The notes: generated by a model not told the origin, from the letters alone. Numbered from the stretch's first letter, positions 1 to 8,836 are shown. The stretch is 36,527 nucleotides of DNA from Candidatus Methanoperedens sp. (GCA_028717345.1 JAQUNZ010000021.1:1-36527), one strand, 5' to 3'. Made by a program: numbers and translations.

Positions 1-2
1 TC

Positions 3-224
3 GATGGTTTCTGGTCGGGAGAGGAACTTGAGTCTTTTTCAGTGAATATATCCCCGCCAGATGTATCTGCAGCAATTCTAAAACGGCTGGGAACACCGCA
101 ATTCTGGGATAGCAAAGATAATTTCAACAAGAAAATGGGCGGGTATTACGAGGAGATCAGCAGGCGCGCCATGGAAGCTGCATACGGGGAACAGGCGAAA
201 ACAGGGAAAAATAAGAAACACTGA
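3..224 (+). CDS. C-terminal end of an unidentified protein (partial)
   Basis: The frame is open from the left edge to a TGA at 222-224, so only the last ~73 residues are visible. The segment is hydrophilic, with an aromatic stretch near the start (FW), a GTPQFW motif and a Lys-rich end (KTGKNKKH). No family is recognised. A GTG at 42 could be read as a start, but the frame runs upstream without a stop and the composition does not change, so a 5'-truncated gene is the better reading. It is convergent with the next gene, with an 8-base gap. No function is proposed. Confidence 0.5.
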   Translation, partial: DGFWSGEELESFSVNISPPDVSAAILKRLGTPQFWDSKDNFNKKMGGYYEEISRRAMEAAYGEQAKTGKNKKH

Positions 225-232
225 CATTGTTG

Positions 233-616
233 TTATGGGTTTGTCGATTCACAACTTGTATCTTGTTTCGCTGTAGTCTCTTCTTTTGTTGAGAGTAATT
301 CTTCAATCTTTTCTTTCAACCTTTTCTCTCCAGCCTCAGACCACATTTGAATGAAAATATCCATCTTGTGTGAGAATTCTTCTTTCATATTATCTGCATT
401 CTCTTCATCGAGCAGTCCAGACCCCACTTTCTTTTCTATCTCTGCGTTATAAGCCGATATCATTCCGGCAGCGTAATTTTTGAAAGCAATCCTTTTCTTA
501 ACTTCATATTTATTGCTTATATTCCTTTGAATCCAGAGGATATTCTGTCTTTTCTTTTCATGAACCTGCTTCTGATGTTTTGGATTAGCCTCTTGATTTC
601 TATTTCGGTTTTTCAT
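233..616 (-). CDS. Small hydrophilic protein of unknown function
   Basis: 127 residues, very rich in Lys, Glu, Asn and Gln. It has no membrane segment, signal peptide or cysteine motif; the single Cys is near the C-terminus. Residues ~40-110 are predicted helical with heptad-like charge spacing (EIEKKVGSG, EKRLKEKIEELL), so a coiled coil or helical bundle is plausible. The ATG at 614-616 follows an AT-rich stretch holding a TATA-like element on the same strand, and no clear ribosome binding site is visible, so the transcript may be nearly leaderless. I do not recognise the family. Codon use and the lack of a competing frame make it a probable real gene. Confidence 0.5.
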   Translation of the reverse strand: MKNRNRNQEANPKHQKQVHEKKRQNILWIQRNISNKYEVKKRIAFKNYAAGMISAYNAEIEKKVGSGLLDEENADNMKEEFSHKMDIFIQMWSEAGEKRLKEKIEELLSTKEETTAKQDTSCESTNP

Positions 617-756
617 GATTGTTGAAGTTTATAATCATATTATGATGTTTATACTTATAAAGTTTCATTCCGTGCACATGCGAATTAAAGCTATGAATGC
701 AGAGTATCAAAGGAGTATGATCCTCCATGAATAATCAATATCTACATACAGGTTAA

Positions 757-817
757 CCTTAAATACAAAAACGCTTGTAATAAGAGGCTCTGTTGTTCAT
801 TATTAAAATATAAAAAA
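757..817 (+). promoter_or_regulatory. Candidate promoter of the Ehr/Hyf-like operon
   Basis: The 281 bases between the divergent small gene and hyfB hold two TATA-like archaeal boxes, at ~759-769 (TTAAATACAAA) and ~805-816 (AAAATATAAAAA). Either would place transcription initiation some tens of bases upstream of the chosen ATG at 898. This is assigned by consensus only. Confidence 0.35.
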
Positions 818-897
818 GCTGGGATTCAATATTCTGACATCAACTGTGTTTGCAATTAAATTCGCAGGGCGATAAAAACGATATTTTTTTGAGGTCT

Positions 898-2931
898 ATG
901 ATATACAATGATTTATTTTCAGGACTGATCATCTTTTTTCTTATCGGTGCAATACTCTCCATCGTTTTTAGTAAAAATGACAGGCTTGCCACTTATTGCT
1001 CATTCTTAAGCGCATCAATTGCATCTGTTTTAGGGATAATTTTTTCATTAGCCGTAATATTCGGTGAGAATTTTTTGTTTACAATTTCAAATCACACTTT
1101 TTTGAATTTCGGCTTTTTTGTTGACAGGCTTTCTGCATTCTTTATCCTTGTGATCTCTGTTGCGGTTTTCGCGGTTTCGATATATTCGATAGGATACACC
1201 AGAGAATACTATGGAAAAAAGAACATCGGTTACCTGGGTTTCCTATATAATATTTTCATTCTTTCAATGATCCTCGTTGTCTCGGCGAACAATGCGATAA
1301 TGTTCCTGATCGTGTGGGAATTAATGTCAGTTATATCATTTTTCCTTGTGATCTTTGAACATGAAAAACCCGAAACACGAAAAGCCGGATTTATCTATAT
1401 AGTAATGACGCATGTGGGGACAGGGTTCATTCTCCTTTCATTCCTTATCCTTGCAGGAGCAAGCGGAAGTTTCAGTTTTGAGAGTTTCTCTGCTTCAGGT
1501 TCGGCAATGCCGCCCCTGCTTAAAGATCTTGCATTCCTGTTCGCCCTCATTGGTTTTGGGGCAAAAGCCGGTATTGTGCCGCTGCACATCTGGTTACCAT
1601 ACGCGCACCCTGCCGCACCGAGCAACGTTTCAGCTCTCATGTCTGGAGTAATGATAAAAACTGCAATATATATGTTCATCCGCGTTTTCTTTGATTTCCT
1701 GGGTGCAGATGTCCCCTGGTGGGGATTCCTTGTGTTCGCGCTTGGCGCTGTTTCGGCATTGACCGGCATAATGTATGCAGTTGTTGAACCGGACTTAAAA
1801 AAGATGCTTGCTTTTAGCAGCATAGAGAACATCGGCATAATTCTTCTTGGAATCGGAGCATCCATGATATTCCTTGCATCAGGAAGCCCTGTTCTTTCAG
1901 CCATTGCAGCGATAGCAGCATTATATCACCTGCTCAACCATTCAGTATTCAAGGGACTATTGTTCATGGGCGCTGGCTCCATATTATTCTCAACACACAC
2001 AAAGAACATCGAAGAGCTTGGGGGGCTTATAAAAAAAATGCCTGTAATGGCGCTGCTCTTCCTCATAGGCGTTCTTTCAATTTCAGCGCTTCCTCCATTT
2101 AGCGGATTTGCAAGCGAATGGCTGCTTCTGCAGTCCATGCTATTAAGTTTCAACTCAACTGACTCCATAGTCAGGATCGTTCTCCCTGTTGGCGCAGCAG
2201 CTCTGGCGCTAACTGGCGCTCTTGCTGCTTTTTGCTTCCTGAAAACATTCGGGATAGGATTCCTTGCTCTTCCAAGGAGCGAGCACGCCCAACATGCAAA
2301 AGATCCAAACAAACCAATGCTTATCGGAATGGGGATATTTGCGATATTATCTATCTTGCTCGGGCTTCTGCCAGTCTATGTCGTTACATTCCTTGACAGG
2401 ATCGTTCGGGACTTTGCGGGAGCAAGTGCTTTTGATCAACCTATTTTGCCCGGATCACCTGGCATTTTAACAATACCATCTACCGCGATATCCATATCAA
2501 CTCCAGTTATCCTTGCAGCAATTTTGTTCTTCGTTTTGATACTGCTTGCCATGAGGTTCATAAAGAATCCAGGTGCGCAGAAAGTCTATGAAACCTGGGG
2601 ATGCGGACAGCCCATTTCAACTGCACGGAACGAATATACCGCCTGCGCTTTTTCAAAACCAGTGCAAATGTGGTTCAAGAACATATTCCGTCCTGTAAGG
2701 GAACTGAGGGCTTCATACACTGTTTCCCCGCTCATAAAAGAGTCTTTCAAGTTCGAGGTGCACATTGAACAAATATTCGAACGATACATCTATTCACCGG
2801 TGGTGGATGTAATGCTTGGTAGATCAAGGAACATCAAACGCATTCAGACCGGCAGCATACACGCATATCTCTCTTATATCTTCGGAACAATGGTAATCCT
2901 TATGATGTATATAATAATAGGAGGAAGCTGA
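898..2931 (+). CDS. Hydrogenase-4 component B-like antiporter subunit (NuoL/MrpA family)
   Basis: A ~677-residue polytopic membrane protein of the ion-translocating NuoL/MrpA/HyfB superfamily. Seen: about 14-16 hydrophobic segments; the TM5 glutamate in IVWELMS; the channel lysine in GAKAGIVPLHIWLP followed by the typical AHPAAPSNVSALMSG loop; and the HLLNHSVFKGLLF segment. After the antiporter core there is the HyfB/HycC-type tail with TWGCGQP and AFSKPVQ motifs. E. coli HyfB is ~670 residues, so this is full length. The frame extends upstream to a TTG at 850, but that adds a polar stretch. The ATG at 898, with GAGGT just before it, fits the family N-terminus, although the spacing is short. 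It is the first gene of a seven-gene complex operon and overlaps the next by one base. Likely role: proton or Na+ pumping driven by the peripheral redox arm. Confidence 0.88.
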   Translation: MIYNDLFSGLIIFFLIGAILSIVFSKNDRLATYCSFLSASIASVLGIIFSLAVIFGENFLFTISNHTFLNFGFFVDRLSAFFILVISVAVFAVSIYSIGYTREYYGKKNIGYLGFLYNIFILSMILVVSANNAIMFLIVWELMSVISFFLVIFEHEKPETRKAGFIYIVMTHVGTGFILLSFLILAGASGSFSFESFSASGSAMPPLLKDLAFLFALIGFGAKAGIVPLHIWLPYAHPAAPSNVSALMSGVMIKTAIYMFIRVFFDFLGADVPWWGFLVFALGAVSALTGIMYAVVEPDLKKMLAFSSIENIGIILLGIGASMIFLASGSPVLSAIAAIAALYHLLNHSVFKGLLFMGAGSILFSTHTKNIEELGGLIKKMPVMALLFLIGVLSISALPPFSGFASEWLLLQSMLLSFNSTDSIVRIVLPVGAAALALTGALAAFCFLKTFGIGFLALPRSEHAQHAKDPNKPMLIGMGIFAILSILLGLLPVYVVTFLDRIVRDFAGASAFDQPILPGSPGILTIPSTAISISTPVILAAILFFVLILLAMRFIKNPGAQKVYETWGCGQPISTARNEYTACAFSKPVQMWFKNIFRPVRELRASYTVSPLIKESFKFEVHIEQIFERYIYSPVVDVMLGRSRNIKRIQTGSIHAYLSYIFGTMVILMMYIIIGGS

Positions 2932-3881
2932 TGATCTCACAGATAATCATTTCATTTTTCCAGATAATTATCATACTGGCGCTTGCGCCTCTCCTCAGCG
3001 GAATTATCAAGAAGATAAAGGCGTTCTTCCAGATACGAAAAGGCGCCTCCGTCTTCCAGCCTTACTACGATATAGCAAAACTCCTGCGCAAGGATTCCGT
3101 GGTATCTGAGAACGTATCATGGATATTCCATGCCGCGCCTGTGATATCGTTTGCTGCGGTTTTAACAGCAGGTCTCATAGTTCCCGTGTTCATTTCAGAC
3201 ATGCCATTTTCATTTGCAGGCGACCTGATAGCGGTGATATATCTTTTTGCGCTGGCGCGGTTCTTTACAGCTCTTGCGTCGCTTGATGCAGGCAGTTCTT
3301 TCGGTGGAATGGGGGGAAGCAGGGAGATGTTCGTTGCTTCAATGGTCGAACCTGCCCTCATGCTTTCCATATTTGCTGTTGCCCTCAATGTGGGCTCCAC
3401 AAATCTCAGCCAGATATCACAGATCGTTTCAGCAATGGGGCTTTCCGCGATCTCTCCATACCACCTGCTTGCTTTTGTGGCATTTTTCATAATCGCGATA
3501 GCAGAAACCGGAAGGATACCTGTAGATAATCCTGCCACTCATCTTGAACTCACGATGATCCATGAAGCGATGATCCTTGAATACTCAGGGAAACAACTGG
3601 CAATAGTCGAACTTGGAGCCATGGTAAAGCAATTGCTCGTATTTTCGCTGCTTGCCAACATATTCTTCCCATGGGGTATTGCAAATGACGTGGGTTTTGT
3701 GAACATGGCGATAGCGCTTATTGTTTTTCTGATCAAGATAATTGTACTTGGCGCGCTTATGGCGATAGTTGAGACCTCAACAGCCAAATGGAGATTGTTC
3801 AGGCTGCCTGACCTGTTATCCGTATCACTCATGCTTTCCTTCCTGTCAATTGTCTCATTCATTATCGTAAAAGGAGGATAG
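2931..3881 (+). CDS. Hydrogenase-4 component C-like membrane anchor (NuoH family)
   Basis: 316 residues with eight or so membrane segments, homologous to HyfC/HycD/EchB and complex I NuoH. This subunit joins the peripheral electron-transfer arm to the membrane arm and forms the quinone- or proton-channel-like entry. Visible: the N-terminal IRKGASVFQPYYDIAKLLRK motif typical of the family, the acidic loop AETGRIPVDNPATHLELTMIHE with its conserved Glu/Asp residues, and a C-terminal IVETSTAKWRLFRLP segment. Length matches E. coli HyfC (~320). Its ATG overlaps the TGA of the preceding gene, with a strong AGGAGGA ribosome binding site, indicating translational coupling. Confidence 0.9.
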   Translation: MISQIIISFFQIIIILALAPLLSGIIKKIKAFFQIRKGASVFQPYYDIAKLLRKDSVVSENVSWIFHAAPVISFAAVLTAGLIVPVFISDMPFSFAGDLIAVIYLFALARFFTALASLDAGSSFGGMGGSREMFVASMVEPALMLSIFAVALNVGSTNLSQISQIVSAMGLSAISPYHLLAFVAFFIIAIAETGRIPVDNPATHLELTMIHEAMILEYSGKQLAIVELGAMVKQLLVFSLLANIFFPWGIANDVGFVNMAIALIVFLIKIIVLGALMAIVETSTAKWRLFRLPDLLSVSLMLSFLSIVSFIIVKGG

Positions 3882-3884
3882 ACT

Positions 3885-4544
3885 ATGGAAGAAGTTATTT
3901 TTGGCTCCAATATAATGCAGTTATTTATTGCGCTCATACTTGTTTCTACCTTTATGATCCTTGGCTCAACACGCCTGTATTCATGTGTGAGAGCATTTGG
4001 TATCCAGTCATTCCTGCTTGCATCCGTGGCAGGGGTGGTGGCATTATCCACAGGAAAAATAGACATCTACATCGTCGCCATCCTGACACTTGCAATTAAG
4101 TCAATACTCATACCTTATATTTTCATATACATCATTCGCGAAATAAAAGTAAAAAGAGAGATTGCTCTGTATGTTGGAATATCCCCTTCTCTTATTATTG
4201 GTGGCATCCTTGTTGTTATTTCATATTATCTAATAAGGTCGATAAACGTAATAACAGACCTTTCAAGTTTTGCTCTGTCTGCATCCATGTCCCTTGTTTC
4301 TATCGGGCTTTTCATAATGATAAGCCGTAAGAAAGCCATAATGCAGATGCTTGGCATTCTTATAATGGAGAACGGGCTTTTCCTCGGTGCGATATCCCTG
4401 ACAAACGGTATGCCCCTTTTGGTTGAACTTGGGATATTCTTCGATGTGCTGATCGGAGTACTTATCATGGGTATCCTGATATTCAGGATAAACAAGACAT
4501 TTGAGACGATAGATACCGATATGCTCAAAAATTTAATAGGATGA
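3885..4544 (+). CDS. Hydrogenase-4 component E-like membrane subunit
   Basis: 219 residues with about seven hydrophobic helices, matching HyfE in size (~216) and topology. The C-terminal half resembles a NuoK-like subunit (LLVELGIFFDVLIGVLIMGI, with buried Glu and Asp). HyfE-type subunits occur in Hyf, FHL-2 and Ehr complexes and belong to the membrane arm. The gene starts three bases after the NuoH-like gene with AAAGGAGGA upstream. The assignment rests on length, topology and operon position more than on invariant residues. Confidence 0.82.
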   Translation: MEEVIFGSNIMQLFIALILVSTFMILGSTRLYSCVRAFGIQSFLLASVAGVVALSTGKIDIYIVAILTLAIKSILIPYIFIYIIREIKVKREIALYVGISPSLIIGGILVVISYYLIRSINVITDLSSFALSASMSLVSIGLFIMISRKKAIMQMLGILIMENGLFLGAISLTNGMPLLVELGIFFDVLIGVLIMGILIFRINKTFETIDTDMLKNLIG

Positions 4545-4548
4545 TACC

Positions 4549-6003
4549 ATGATAGAATATCTTCTTCTTGCACCCCTTCTCACCAGCATATTATGCTTTT
4601 TCACACGAACAAAAAAACAGGTCGAGACAATAAGTGTATTGGGTTCGATCATTACACTTCTCCTGGGTCTTTTGCTTGTGGTTGATGTTTACAAGTACGA
4701 AGTCATAGTAACCTGGCAGAACGCCCTGTTCGCTGATGCCTTCAGCGCATACATCGTGCTTATCGTATCAATAGTAGGATTTGTCGCTTCACTGTATTCA
4801 GTAGGTTACATGGGGCATGAGCATAAGCACGGAGTCATTGATGATAAAAAATTGAGATTGTATTATTCCCTGTTCCATATATTCATGTTCACCATGCTTC
4901 TCGTTGGCGTGACGAACAACCTTGGTCTCTGGATAGCGATAGAGATGACCACGCTTGTATCTGCGCTTCTGATGATCCTTTATTCCAGGAAATCATCTAT
5001 TGAAGCCGCATGGAAATATATGATCATCTGTACGGTCGGGATCACGTTCGCCCTTTTTGGCACAATACTGACATATTTTGCAGCTGTAAATATCCTCGGA
5101 GAAACCGGGGATGCCCTTAACTGGACTTCGCTTATCGCAGTTGCAGACCAGTTCGATCCCACGATAATGAAACTTGCATTCATCTTTATCCTTATCGGCT
5201 ACGGGACAAAAGCAGGGCTTGCACCCATGCACACATGGCTTCCAGATGCGCACAGTGAAGCGCCAACTCCGGTGAGCGCGTTATTGTCAGGCGTGCTTCT
5301 GAACTGCGCCATGTATGGCATTATCAGATTCTATACAGTTGCATCAAAATCAACCGGAGAAGCTTTCACAAGCAACCTGCTAATCATTTTCGGGCTGCTG
5401 TCGCTTGGGATAGCGGTTCCGTTCATCCTACTGCAGGAAGACTACAAGCGACTTCTTGCCTACTCAAGTGTAGAGCACATGGGAATAATCGCACTGGGTA
5501 TTGGATTTGGCGGTGTATATGGTATATTCGGCGCGATCCTTCATATGTTCAACCATGCAATGACAAAATCCCTGATGTTCTTTGGAGCAGGAAATATCCT
5601 TCTCAAGCACGACACAAAAGAGATATTCAATGTTAGCGGCGTGGTGAAATCAATGCCAGTCACCGGCGCCATGTTCGTGGTTGGGACGCTTGCTATCACG
5701 GGTTCGCCGCCCTTTTCCATATTCATCAGCGAATTTACCATACTTGCATCAGGTTTTTCTCAGGGTCATATAGTTGCTGCGGTATTGTTCCTTTTGTTCA
5801 TAATAATGATATTTGCGGGATTCTTCAATAATGTCAGCAGAATGGCTTTCGGGAATCCAAAACCAGGTATAGAAAAAGGAGATATGGGCAGGTGGACGCT
5901 TGTGGCGATGGGAATCCTGATGGTATTTATTATCGTGCTTGGGGTTTACATTCCCACGCCTTTCTATGAGATGATAATGAGAGTCGTGGAAATCGTGAGA
6001 TGA
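4549..6003 (+). CDS. Hydrogenase-4 component F-like antiporter subunit (NuoN/NuoM family)
   Basis: 484 residues, 13-14 membrane segments: a second antiporter-like subunit of the complex. Key residues: the TM5 Glu in IAIEMTTLVSALL; the channel Lys in GYGTKAGLAPMHTWLPDAH followed by SEAPTPVSALLSG; and the late segment MFNHAMTKSLMFFGAGN with conserved His and Lys. E. coli HyfF is ~526 residues, so this is slightly short but complete. The operon has HyfB and HyfF homologues but no HyfD, so it encodes two antiporter subunits where E. coli hyf has three. It begins four bases after the HyfE-like stop, with the ribosome binding site (AGGATGA) spanning that stop. Confidence 0.9.
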   Translation: MIEYLLLAPLLTSILCFFTRTKKQVETISVLGSIITLLLGLLLVVDVYKYEVIVTWQNALFADAFSAYIVLIVSIVGFVASLYSVGYMGHEHKHGVIDDKKLRLYYSLFHIFMFTMLLVGVTNNLGLWIAIEMTTLVSALLMILYSRKSSIEAAWKYMIICTVGITFALFGTILTYFAAVNILGETGDALNWTSLIAVADQFDPTIMKLAFIFILIGYGTKAGLAPMHTWLPDAHSEAPTPVSALLSGVLLNCAMYGIIRFYTVASKSTGEAFTSNLLIIFGLLSLGIAVPFILLQEDYKRLLAYSSVEHMGIIALGIGFGGVYGIFGAILHMFNHAMTKSLMFFGAGNILLKHDTKEIFNVSGVVKSMPVTGAMFVVGTLAITGSPPFSIFISEFTILASGFSQGHIVAAVLFLLFIIMIFAGFFNNVSRMAFGNPKPGIEKGDMGRWTLVAMGILMVFIIVLGVYIPTPFYEMIMRVVEIVR

Positions 6004-6007
6004 TGAT

Positions 6008-7573
6008 ATGCCAGAAGAATTAATTGAGACAATAAAAAAAGAATTCAGGAATCTGATTCTTGATGGAACAGTTTCAAATAATGAGACTTATCTCACAGTA
6101 AAGAAGGATGCGGCGGTACGCATCTGCGACTATCTGCATCATACGCTTGATTTCCCTCTTATTTCGATATTTGCAACAGACGATAGAGCAAAAGACGGAT
6201 GCTTCAAGATACATTACGTATTCTCATGCAAAGGGGATGTGTTCATAATAATAAAAATAAAGGTTGAAGAAACCACTCCAAGATTCGCAACACTCACGCA
6301 TAAGATCCCGGCTGCCAACTGGTATGAACGCGAGATACAGGATATGTTCGGGCTTGCACCTGTTGGTCATCCTGACCCCAGGCGACTGATTCATTTCGAA
6401 GACTGGGCGGCAGGGCTTTACCCGTTGCGAAAGGATTTTGACATCAGGACAAAACCTGACCGCGTGAAGGGCGAATATACATATCGAAAAGTTGAGGGCG
6501 AGGGAGTATATGAAATACCAGTGGGACCTGTCCATGCCGGAGTTATTGAGCCGGGACATTTCAGGTTCAGCGTGGCTGGCGAGCCGATACTTAACCTTGA
6601 GATCAGGCATTTCTATACGCACAAAGGCGTGGAAAAATTATTCGAGAGCGTGAGCCTTGATAAAGCGGTGTTCCTTGCAGAAAGGATATCAGGCGATAAC
6701 TCGGCAGCGCATGCAGTTGCGTTTTGCCAGGCTGTTGAGAAGATAGCAGGCATCGATATTCCTCCGAGGGCTAAATACATACGCACCATCCTTCTTGAAC
6801 TTGAAAGGATGTACAACCACATGGGCGACATTGCAGGCATCGCAACCGATGTTGCTTATCCCTTTGGCGCGGCGCATGCTAACTATCTTAAGGAGCGGGT
6901 GATGCAGCTTAATGAAAAAGTAACAGGGAGCAGATTCCTTCGCGGAATGAATGCTATCGGGGGAGTAAGGCGTGATATCGGCGATAAAAAGGATATGATA
7001 TTAAAAGAACTTGATCTGATGCAAAAGGATTTCAAAGAACTTATGGAACTTCTGTTCAATTCGCCATCCGTTGCTGACAGGATAGAAACTACAGGGCGCA
7101 TTACAGGCGAGATAGCAAAAGGACTGCATGTCGTAGGACCCGCAGGACGCGCCTCAGGTATAGACAGCGACGTAAGGCGCGACCATCCGTATGCAGCATA
7201 TTCTGAACTCACATTTAAAGTGCCGGTATTAAAGACCGGGGATGTAAATGCAAGGACACGGGTGCGAGCGGATGAGGTATATGAATCAATGGCTCTAATC
7301 AGGCAGGCTCTGTCCGATCTTCCGCATGGTGAGATCAGGACAGAATTGAAAACCATCCATGACGGCTGCGCACTGGGATATTCAGAAGCGCCCAGAGGTG
7401 AAACATTATACTGGGTCAATATTTCAAACAACAGGATAGAGCGGTGCAAAGTGCGCGATCCTTCGTTCTGCAACTGGCTTTCAATTGAGTATGCTGTGCT
7501 TGATAATATAGTTCCTGACTTCCCGATCATCAATAAAAGCCTGAGTTTATCGTATTCCGGCAATGATATGTAG
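6008..7573 (+). CDS. Hydrogenase-4 component G-like large subunit lacking [NiFe] ligands (fused NuoC-NuoD)
   Basis: 521 residues. An N-terminal NuoC/30-kDa domain (to ~150, with ANWYEREIQDMFGL and GHPDPRR at 103-126) is followed by the NuoD/[NiFe] large-subunit domain. In true group 4 hydrogenases the nickel is held by CxxC pairs in ERxCGxCSxxH and DPCxxC. Here the first reads ERISGDNSAAH (225-235), putting Ser228 and Asn231 at the ligand positions. The second reads RDPSFCNW (483-490), putting Ser486 and Asn489 there; Cys488 is one residue out of register. All four ligands are therefore absent and the C-terminal PSF motif is complex I-like. This matches the Ehr (energy-converting hydrogenase-related) class, so hydrogen chemistry is not expected. 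The redox partner at the equivalent of the quinone pocket is unknown. Confidence 0.9.
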   Translation: MPEELIETIKKEFRNLILDGTVSNNETYLTVKKDAAVRICDYLHHTLDFPLISIFATDDRAKDGCFKIHYVFSCKGDVFIIIKIKVEETTPRFATLTHKIPAANWYEREIQDMFGLAPVGHPDPRRLIHFEDWAAGLYPLRKDFDIRTKPDRVKGEYTYRKVEGEGVYEIPVGPVHAGVIEPGHFRFSVAGEPILNLEIRHFYTHKGVEKLFESVSLDKAVFLAERISGDNSAAHAVAFCQAVEKIAGIDIPPRAKYIRTILLELERMYNHMGDIAGIATDVAYPFGAAHANYLKERVMQLNEKVTGSRFLRGMNAIGGVRRDIGDKKDMILKELDLMQKDFKELMELLFNSPSVADRIETTGRITGEIAKGLHVVGPAGRASGIDSDVRRDHPYAAYSELTFKVPVLKTGDVNARTRVRADEVYESMALIRQALSDLPHGEIRTELKTIHDGCALGYSEAPRGETLYWVNISNNRIERCKVRDPSFCNWLSIEYAVLDNIVPDFPIINKSLSLSYSGNDM

Positions 7574-7581
7574 GTGAAAAA

Positions 7582-7920
7582 ATGTTCGATATCCTTATTA
7601 AAACTCTCAGGACAGGAAGGGTGACATCAAAATACCCCATAAGACAGGACATAGCGCCAGAAGGATTTCGCGGGAAACCTGAACTGCTTCCTGATAAATG
7701 CACTTTTTGCGGTGAATGCGCGAGAGTATGTCCGCCCGGTGTGATATGGCTCACGAAAGAAAAGGGAGAGGAAAAACTCACATTATCATTTTGCGGATGC
7801 ATTTTCTGCGGCATGTGTGAAGAGGTATGCCCTGGCGGAGCTATTAGATTATCACAGGAATACGAACTCGCCTCAAAGACAAAGGATGACCTTCTTACAA
7901 TAATCCGGAGGTCAGTATGA
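7582..7920 (+). CDS. Hydrogenase-4 component H-like 2[4Fe-4S] subunit (NuoI family)
   Basis: 112 residues with two CxxCxxCxxxC motifs: Cys40, 43, 46, 50 (CTFCGECARVCP) and Cys73, 76, 79, 83 (CIFCGMCEEVCP), enough for two [4Fe-4S] clusters. An extra Cys71 precedes the second motif. It wires electrons between the input site and the NuoB-like subunit. It is much shorter than E. coli HyfH (~180), lacking the C-terminal extension, as in many archaeal Ech/Fpo-type homologues. AGGTGA precedes the ATG, and the stop overlaps the next gene by four bases (ATGA). Confidence 0.9.
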   Translation: MFDILIKTLRTGRVTSKYPIRQDIAPEGFRGKPELLPDKCTFCGECARVCPPGVIWLTKEKGEEKLTLSFCGCIFCGMCEEVCPGGAIRLSQEYELASKTKDDLLTIIRRSV

Positions 7921-8405
7921 CGGTGGATGATGAAATGGAAATCATGGGGCAGCGCCTCAACAGGAAGATAAGGGCTCTCTTCGGGCGTTCGCTTTCAATA
8001 CGCGAAGTGGATGCGGGTTCTTGCAATGCCTGCGAGGTAGAGGTAAACGCGCTTGCAAACCCGGTATATGACATGGAACGCTTCGGTATCCATATCGTAG
8101 CATCTCCGCGCCATGCAGATATGCTTCTTGTGACTGGACCTGTCACAAGGAATATGGAACTTGCGCTGCTTAAGACTGCAAATGCGACCCCTGAGCCCAA
8201 ACTTGTCGTAGCCATGGGGTCTTGCGCATGCAACGGCGGCATTTTCGGGGAAACATATGCCAGCGGCGGCGGAGTAGACAGGTTTATGCCTGTGGATGTG
8301 TATATTCCTGGATGTCCCCCCAGACCGCAGGCAGTGATATTCGGTCTGATGGTGGCTGTTGATAAGCTCGAGCAAAAAATAAAGAAATCGGAGGTAAAGG
8401 TATGA
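7917..8405 (+). CDS. Hydrogenase-4 component I-like small subunit (NuoB family)
   Basis: 162 residues of the NuoB/HyfI/EchC family, which carries the terminal N2-type [4Fe-4S] cluster next to the large subunit. The ligand pattern is intact: Cys36 and Cys39 (GSCNACEVE), Cys103 (MGSCACNGG) and Cys133 (PGCPPRP). Electrons can therefore still reach the pocket that has lost nickel in the partner subunit. Strong GGAGGT ribosome binding site; overlaps HyfH-like upstream and the stress protein downstream by four bases each. Confidence 0.92.
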   Translation: MTVDDEMEIMGQRLNRKIRALFGRSLSIREVDAGSCNACEVEVNALANPVYDMERFGIHIVASPRHADMLLVTGPVTRNMELALLKTANATPEPKLVVAMGSCACNGGIFGETYASGGGVDRFMPVDVYIPGCPPRPQAVIFGLMVAVDKLEQKIKKSEVKV

Positions 8406-8836
8406 CAAAATATGAGATACTTGTAGCTACGGACGATTCGGAATATGCAAGAAAAGGAGAAATAGCAGCCATGAAGATAACACAATCCTACAATATCCGT
8501 ATGGCGGCTATCTATATTGCCGTGGGCAGCAAAGACTCGGAACGCGAGGAGCGCATAGCAAAGGGTGAGAAGACACTGAACCGCGTTGTAGAAGAGGGGG
8601 CAAAGATGGGTGTGGAGGTTAACAAACTGCTTGTGGGTGTCAGCATGCAGCGCATGCCTCAGGTAGGCGCTATGGCTGATACGATAGCGCGGGCGATCCT
8701 TGATGCAGCCGAAAAATACCAGGTGCATACCATCGTACTTGGAGGAAAAGGGGAATCTGAGATAAATCCGGAACTTGGCAGCGTGGCTCTGGCAGTGGTG
8801 AAAAAAGCCAGATGTACTGTTCTTGTCGCAAGATAA
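8402..8836 (+). CDS. Universal stress protein (UspA family)
   Basis: 144 residues with the single-domain Usp fold pattern: an N-terminal beta strand ending in VATDDSEYA (conserved Asp11) and a C-terminal nucleotide-binding loop with GGKGE (114-118) and GS (126-127). The loop is close to the G-x2-G-x9-G(S/T) consensus but one residue shorter. ATP binding is therefore possible but not certain. The ATG overlaps the TGA of the NuoB-like gene, with GGAGGTAAAGG upstream, so it is made as the last cistron of the Ehr-like operon. A regulatory or stability role for the complex is inference from this coupling alone. Confidence 0.88.
   Translation: MTKYEILVATDDSEYARKGEIAAMKITQSYNIRMAAIYIAVGSKDSEREERIAKGEKTLNRVVEEGAKMGVEVNKLLVGVSMQRMPQVGAMADTIARAILDAAEKYQVHTIVLGGKGESEINPELGSVALAVVKKARCTVLVAR

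Noticed and set aside
1395-1904. Long minus-strand frames opposite the hyfB-like and other membrane genes (e.g. also 3539-4066, 6883-7563).
   Set aside because: They are antisense to well-conserved genes, rich in Ser/Arg/Pro typical of shadow frames, and lack start signals.
6008-7573. Calling the complex a functional group 4 [NiFe] hydrogenase from its Hyf-like gene order.
   Set aside because: All four nickel-ligand positions in the large subunit are substituted, and no hydrogenase maturation genes are present.
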